Assembly (NCBI RefSeq): GCF_000429465.1
Contig: NZ_KE386906.1
Span: forward strand, 357,646 to 421,645
Length of the DNA: 64,000 nt
Origin: Algoriphagus vanfongensis DSM 17529
GTDB taxonomy: Bacteria; Bacteroidota; Bacteroidia; Cytophagales; Cyclobacteriaceae
Direction: 5' to 3'
Within the stretch, counting starts at the first letter, position 1. Each line of letters opens with the position of its first letter. The notes under the pieces are model-generated. The model made no database searches, was not told where the DNA came from, and was given only the letters and a program-made list of their open reading frames with translations. Position numbers and translations under genes: made by a program. This document shows positions 59,826 to 64,000 of this stretch, piece after piece.

Positions 59826-60909
59826 TGTCTTCTGTTGGTTTGGCTTTCTTAGAATTGGGTTCTTCTCCCATGAGATATGCAAAAGGTCTCGTTTCCTCAC
59901 TTAGGTCAAATATTTCTCGGAGAATTGCCATAGTAGGGATCACTAAAACCATACCAGCTACTCCCCAGATTGTACCTCCGATCAACAAACCCAAAAACGT
60001 GATAAATGCATTTAGGTTGACATTGCCTCCGACGATCTTGGGAGTCAGGAAATTTCCCTCTACCAACTGGATGATCTGATAGCAGACGAGCACCGCCACA
60101 GGGTAGAACAAGCTGTCTTTGGTCAGAAATGAATAAGTCACCGGTAGCAAGACGCCGATAAATGGTCCTACATAAGGTATGATATTCAATATCGCTCCCA
60201 GCACTCCAAAGAAGATCGCATGCTGGATGCCCAAGGCGGTATATGCAGAGATATTGAGAATTGCCAAAATGATCATGACTTTGCCTACTCCGATGATGTA
60301 GTGCTGAATCACATTGGTCAGACTGTTGATCCTCATCCTCACGAGTACAGGATCCCGGTCCCTATAGATCATAATCATCATCCTCGTCAGATGATGCCTA
60401 TAGATAAGGAAGAAAAACATAAAGACAGGAATCAACACCAGCCCTGATAGTGAGCCTACAGTCTTAAGAGCAAAGTCAGAAATACTGGAACTGTTCTCCA
60501 CCAGCACACTTTTGAGGTAGTCCGTATTTGCTTTCTTTCTTATCTCATAGTCTGCTTGCAGATTGGCCTGAGTCCACTCATCGATCTGCTCGCCATACGT
60601 AACAAGCTTGGTAGACACATTGTCAAAATCATTGGTGAATGATGCGACATTGGCGATGATAAAAGTCAATAGGCCCCCTACGATCAAAGTCATGGAAAGC
60701 AAAGAAATCACACACGATAGACTCTGCGGCACTTTTTTTCTTTCCAGCCAATTGGTCAAAGGCGTAAAAAGGATCGCAAAGAATCCTCCCAAAAAGAGCG
60801 GAATCAGAAGGCTTTTGCCAATTATCAGGAAAAACACCAAGACGATGATGAAAAGCATAATCGACAAGGCAGAAAGATAGGGGGGGATATTGAGCTTTTT
60901 GGAGACCAT
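59809..60909 (-). CDS. AI-2E family transporter (second copy)
   Basis: Polytopic inner-membrane permease of the same family as the gene at 49298. N-terminal helices ALSIMLFIIVLVFFLIIG and LLIPLFLGGFFAILFTPLTNWLE, soluble helical region at about residues 95-150, then LVLIPVFMFFFLIYRHHL and NIIPYVGPFIGVLLPVTYSF. The C-terminal FLTPKIVGGNVNLNAFITFL matches the family's last conserved block. It has 366 aa. Substrate not known. It overlaps the TPR lipoprotein gene by 17 bases, suggesting a joint function or at least joint expression. Confidence 0.9.
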   Translation of the reverse strand: MVSKKLNIPPYLSALSIMLFIIVLVFFLIIGKSLLIPLFLGGFFAILFTPLTNWLERKKVPQSLSCVISLLSMTLIVGGLLTFIIANVASFTNDFDNVSTKLVTYGEQIDEWTQANLQADYEIRKKANTDYLKSVLVENSSSISDFALKTVGSLSGLVLIPVFMFFFLIYRHHLTRMMIMIYRDRDPVLVRMRINSLTNVIQHYIIGVGKVMIILAILNISAYTALGIQHAIFFGVLGAILNIIPYVGPFIGVLLPVTYSFLTKDSLFYPVAVLVCYQIIQLVEGNFLTPKIVGGNVNLNAFITFLGLLIGGTIWGVAGMVLVIPTMAILREIFDLSEETRPFAYLMGEEPNSKKAKPTEDNENSE

Positions 60910-60956
60910 TATCTTAATTTTTGAGAAGATAGAGCTACTATTTCAGAATTCAAAAA

Positions 60957-62990
60957 TCAGGAAATCAATCCGGCTCTTCGGAGAAGCGCTTCGGGTTGAG
61001 GCTCTCGACCTCTGAATCTTTTGTAAAGTATGGAAGGGTGCTCCCTGCCACCTGCAGAAAGGATATGATCCTGAAAAGCCTGCGCGGTATTTTTGTCAAA
61101 CACACCTTTCTCCTGAAACAGCTCAAAGGCATCTGCATCCAAGACCTCCGCCCATTTGTAACTATAATAGCCGGACGCATAGCCCCCTTGGAAGATGTGG
61201 GAAAAGGAAGTACTCATCAGGGTACCTTCCACTTCTGGCAAAAGGGCAGTTTTCTCCATACAGGATTTTTCGAAATCAGGAATGCTCGAGATCTCATTGG
61301 GAGCGATGGAGTGAAATGCCATATCCAAAAGCCCAAAGCTGATTTGTCGGACAGTCTGATAGCCCTGCTGGAAATTTGCCGCTTTTTTGATTCGCTCCAC
61401 TAAGTTTTCTGGAATTTTCTCTCCAGTCTCATAGTGTACCGCAAATAGATCCAAACATTCTTTTTCATAGCACCAGTTTTCAAAAATCTGCGAAGGAAGC
61501 TCTACAAAGTCCCAAAACACACTTGTGCCGGAAAGCGATTCATAAGTACCTCTGGCCAGCATGCCATGAAGGGCATGACCAAACTCGTGGAATAGCGTCG
61601 TCACTTCATTGAAGGTCAATAGACTCGGCTTGCTTTTGGTAGGTTTGGTAAAGTTGCAGACAATAGACACATGAGGTCTCTGCTCTTGGCCTTGGGAGAC
61701 AAATTGCCCTTTGTAGCTGGTCATCCATGCTCCGTTGCGCTTGCCGGCTCTTGGGAAATAGTCAGCGTAGAAGACGGATACAAAATTCCCGCTTTCGTCT
61801 TTGACTTCATAGGCCAAGACATCTGGATGGTAGACAGGAATGTCTTTGTTGGGGATAAATTGGAGACCATAAAGCTTGGAAGCTGTCTGGAATACTCCTT
61901 CTATTACCTTTTCCAATTGGAAATAAGGTCTCAGCAACTCATCATCTAGCTCATATTTTTCTTTTTTGAGCAATTCGGAATAGTAAGCAAAGTCCCACTT
62001 TTCCAACTGCTTCAGGCCATCCCGTTTTTGGGCATAGGCTTCCAGTTCTTTCACTTCCTCTTTTGCTTTGGGAAGTGCTTTTTCCAGTAAGTTTTCCAAA
62101 AAGTCCATCACTGCTTTTGGGCTTTTGGCCATGCGCTCTTCAAGGACAAATTGCGCATGAGAAGAATAACCCAAGAGCTGAGCACGCTCATTGCGAAGTC
62201 GAAGAATAGAGCGGATGATTTCCTGATTATCCAGCTCATCACCTTTACATGCCTTGGTGTTGTAGGCCATAAACAAGGTCTTGCGAAGCTCACGATTGTC
62301 TAGATAAGTCATCGCTGGGATATAAGACGGAAAAGCCAAGGTGAAAGCCCATTGGCCAGGTTTTCCTTTTTCTTCTGCAGTCTGGGCAGCAGCTTCTTTG
62401 ATACTTTCCGGTAATCCTTCGATAGCTGCCTCTTCCTCTACATAATGCACATACTTATTGGTTTCAGCCAGAACATTTTCTCCAAACTGAAGTGAAAGCT
62501 GCCCCAGTTCCTGATCGATTTTTCGGAGTTTTTCAGCATCCTCTTGGTTGAGGTTTGCACCATTTCTCACGAAGGACTTGTATGTTTTATCCAACAGTGT
62601 CTCTTGCTCTGGACTCAGCGTCAATTGGTCTTTTTGGCTAAAAACCTGAGCAACCCGCTCAAATAATGCCTGATCCAAAAGAATGTCATTGGAATAGGCG
62701 GTCAGCAAAGGGGAAATCTCCCGAGCCAATTTTTGGATTTCATCATTGGTTTCGGCCGAATTGAGATTGAAAAATATACCGGAAACGATACCGACTTGCT
62801 TTCCTGCCATATCCAAAGCCTCGATGGTGTTTTCAAAAGTCGGAAGTGCTTGAATTTTGATTTGCTCAATTTCCTTTTTTCCGGACTCTATGGCTTGTTT
62901 GATGGCGGGCAAAAAGTCCTCAGTTTTGATCTGATCAAATGGCGCTGTTTCAAAAGGCGTCTGGAAAGGCGCCAAAAGTGGGTTACTCAT
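60957..62990 (-). CDS. M3-family zinc oligopeptidase (oligopeptidase A / Dcp type)
   Basis: Cytosolic metallopeptidase that degrades oligopeptides, including cleaved signal peptides. The zinc motif is LFHEFGHALHGMLARGTYES (HExxH, about residue 466), with the second zinc ligand Glu in FVELPSQIFENWCYE. It has the large helical N-terminal domain from LAPFQTPFETAPFDQIKTED and the C-terminal FSHIFQGGYASGYYSYKWAEVLDADAFE block. At 677 aa it is the usual size of PrlC/Dcp enzymes. There is no signal peptide. It is transcribed ahead of the AI-2E gene, with 47 bases between. Confidence 0.95.
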   Translation of the reverse strand: MSNPLLAPFQTPFETAPFDQIKTEDFLPAIKQAIESGKKEIEQIKIQALPTFENTIEALDMAGKQVGIVSGIFFNLNSAETNDEIQKLAREISPLLTAYSNDILLDQALFERVAQVFSQKDQLTLSPEQETLLDKTYKSFVRNGANLNQEDAEKLRKIDQELGQLSLQFGENVLAETNKYVHYVEEEAAIEGLPESIKEAAAQTAEEKGKPGQWAFTLAFPSYIPAMTYLDNRELRKTLFMAYNTKACKGDELDNQEIIRSILRLRNERAQLLGYSSHAQFVLEERMAKSPKAVMDFLENLLEKALPKAKEEVKELEAYAQKRDGLKQLEKWDFAYYSELLKKEKYELDDELLRPYFQLEKVIEGVFQTASKLYGLQFIPNKDIPVYHPDVLAYEVKDESGNFVSVFYADYFPRAGKRNGAWMTSYKGQFVSQGQEQRPHVSIVCNFTKPTKSKPSLLTFNEVTTLFHEFGHALHGMLARGTYESLSGTSVFWDFVELPSQIFENWCYEKECLDLFAVHYETGEKIPENLVERIKKAANFQQGYQTVRQISFGLLDMAFHSIAPNEISSIPDFEKSCMEKTALLPEVEGTLMSTSFSHIFQGGYASGYYSYKWAEVLDADAFELFQEKGVFDKNTAQAFQDHILSAGGREHPSILYKRFRGREPQPEALLRRAGLIS

Positions 62991-63012
62991 ACAGAAATAT
63001 TGCTTTAGGGTA

Positions 63013-64000
63013 TTAATCGGGAGCGATCCATTTTGGTTCTAGCAAATGCCCGACTTTTTTCATTTCTGATGCTAATTTACCCAATTGTTGCTGAAAGCTC
63101 TCCACTTGCCAGGGATGATGTTGGATTTTTTCGGATTCGGCGAGTGCCATTTTGTATTCTTCAAACCTTCCCAAGCCAAAAAGCGCCTCTGCCTTGTTGA
63201 CCAGTATCCAGTATTTTTGGGAAAAATAATACTCCCGTAACTCCTGACCATCTTTGCTGCCATCATTCATAAGTGGGGAATCATTCTTTTCCTTGCTGAG
63301 AATGATGGGCCAATCCCGCTCACAGAGAAATAACACACGATTCCATGTTCTCTGCGCAAAGATCAGGTCTGCAATTCGCTCCTGATCATTGTTGGCCAAA
63401 CTAGAAGTAGCCCGATAGACCAAAGTCATGGCCAGATTGATCCCATTGTAGCGATTGTTGAGTAGGTAGTAGCTTCGCTGATAGTAGAGAATGGAGTCCT
63501 CCAGATGCTGATTGCCCTGCCCATTCTCATAGAGTTTTTTCTCTACTGCACCTGCAGACGAGACCGTCTCCGGATCATTGGTGTGTGCCAAATTGATGGA
63601 TTTGAGGAGATCTAGAGCTGCGTAGAGCGAACTCAAACTGTCTGGGTCCGCAGCTTTGTATGTGCAAAAAGCCAATCTGTGAACCAAATAAGTGTCTTTT
63701 TGATCTCCTGAAAGCAACATGGCTGAGCGAAATAAATCCCTGGCTTTTTTAAATTCCTTCACCTCAACGGCATCTTCCGCCTCCTGGATAATCAGGGAAA
63801 GGGCCTTGCCGACGCTGGGGCTGGCAGGATTGGGAGCTGCAGGCGCTTCCAATATCGCCTCCTTGATTTCTTCTTGGATCTTTGGTGGGATCAGGGAATT
63901 GAGATAGGTGTATACCGGGCTGTCTGACTCATCTTTGTCTATCACTGAATCGATCAGCTTGCCCAAAGCTAATCTGAACCGCTCCACCTCTTCGTAGTCG
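63013..64000 (-). CDS. TPR-like protein with TRAFs-binding-type region (5' end outside window)
   Basis: The frame is open to the right edge of the window, and GTG 63987 sits inside the sequence DYEEVERFRLALGKLID, so I read this as the C-terminal 329 residues of a longer protein. It is helical and TPR-like: VKEFKKARDLFRSAMLL, TYLVHRLAFCTYKA, LYAALDLLKSINLAHTNDPE and LEDSILYYQRSYYLLNNRYN followed by GINLAMTLVYRA. The LNNRYNGINLA stretch recalls bacterial DUF4071 (MAP3K TRAFs-binding domain-like) proteins, which often carry an N-terminal effector domain. That part is not visible here. Function unknown. Confidence 0.6.
   Translation of the reverse strand, partial: DYEEVERFRLALGKLIDSVIDKDESDSPVYTYLNSLIPPKIQEEIKEAILEAPAAPNPASPSVGKALSLIIQEAEDAVEVKEFKKARDLFRSAMLLSGDQKDTYLVHRLAFCTYKAADPDSLSSLYAALDLLKSINLAHTNDPETVSSAGAVEKKLYENGQGNQHLEDSILYYQRSYYLLNNRYNGINLAMTLVYRATSSLANNDQERIADLIFAQRTWNRVLFLCERDWPIILSKEKNDSPLMNDGSKDGQELREYYFSQKYWILVNKAEALFGLGRFEEYKMALAESEKIQHHPWQVESFQQQLGKLASEMKKVGHLLEPKWIAPD

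Noticed and set aside
1..64000. tRNA, rRNA, transposase or integrase genes
   Set aside because: I looked through the intergenic regions and gene products and found nothing I could support in any of these classes.

Overview
The window looks like a chromosomal segment of a Bacteroidota member, most likely a Cytophagales / Cyclobacteriaceae (Algoriphagus-like) bacterium. The signs are TAnnTTTG-type -7 promoter boxes without clear Shine-Dalgarno sites, a type IX secretion plug protein (DUF5103), a DUF3276 protein, AI-2E and LuxC-like genes of the type common in this phylum, many TTG/GTG starts, and the pyrimidine-rich intergenic repeats typical of these genomes. I infer the taxonomy from gene content only.

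Layout. 1-1.5 kb: repeat field and class II fructose-bisphosphate aldolase with a strong terminator. 2-8.3 kb: start of a Wzx/Wzy-type exopolysaccharide (EPS) or capsule locus, with a Wza-like exporter, a Wzc-like tyrosine kinase, two glycosyltransferases and a GMD-like dehydratase. 8.3-10.6 kb: gene-free, hairpin- and repeat-rich segment. 10.6-14.2 kb: a cytidylyltransferase-fold protein, a four-helix-bundle (S23) gene flanked by repeat arms, and GDP-fucose genes (fcl, gmd), with a 100-bp tandem repeat between them. 14.2-19.9 kb: sulfate module (SLC13 permease, CysC, CysD, CysN, CysQ). 19.9-28.7 kb: a very AT-rich serotype-like core with flippase, sulfotransferase, acetyltransferase, four glycosyltransferases, polymerase, pyruvyl transferase and WecG/TagA-type transferase. 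28.7-38.3 kb: UDP-glucose dehydrogenase, Wzi (minus strand), two polyprenyl-phosphate sugar-1-phosphate transferases, a WecA-like enzyme, an aminotransferase and a CapD-like dehydratase. 38.5-64 kb: mostly housekeeping and unrelated genes, including an exonuclease/GIY-YIG fusion, an ABC-F ATPase, a T9SS plug, an orphan Cas6, YchF, two AI-2E permeases, ferredoxin, two histidine kinases and an M3 peptidase, ending in a TPR-like gene cut by the window edge.

How the genes work together (inference). The EPS locus encodes GDP-fucose and UDP-glucuronate supply, lipid-linked repeat assembly (priming enzymes, glycosyltransferases, Wzx, Wzy), and export and anchoring (Wza, Wzc, Wzi). It also carries a near-complete sulfation route: sulfate uptake, APS, PAPS, a PAPS-dependent sulfotransferase, and PAP removal. 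No sulfite-forming reductase genes are present. Together with the acetyl- and pyruvyl-transferases, this predicts an acidic, probably fucose-containing sulfated surface polysaccharide.

The most unusual items are the orphan Cas6 with no array or other cas genes, the S23 gene with repeat arms next to an ORF-less tandem repeat built of the same words, an intergenic-type repeat translated in frame inside gmd, and several families of small palindromes. No rRNA, tRNA, CRISPR array, transposase or integrase was seen.
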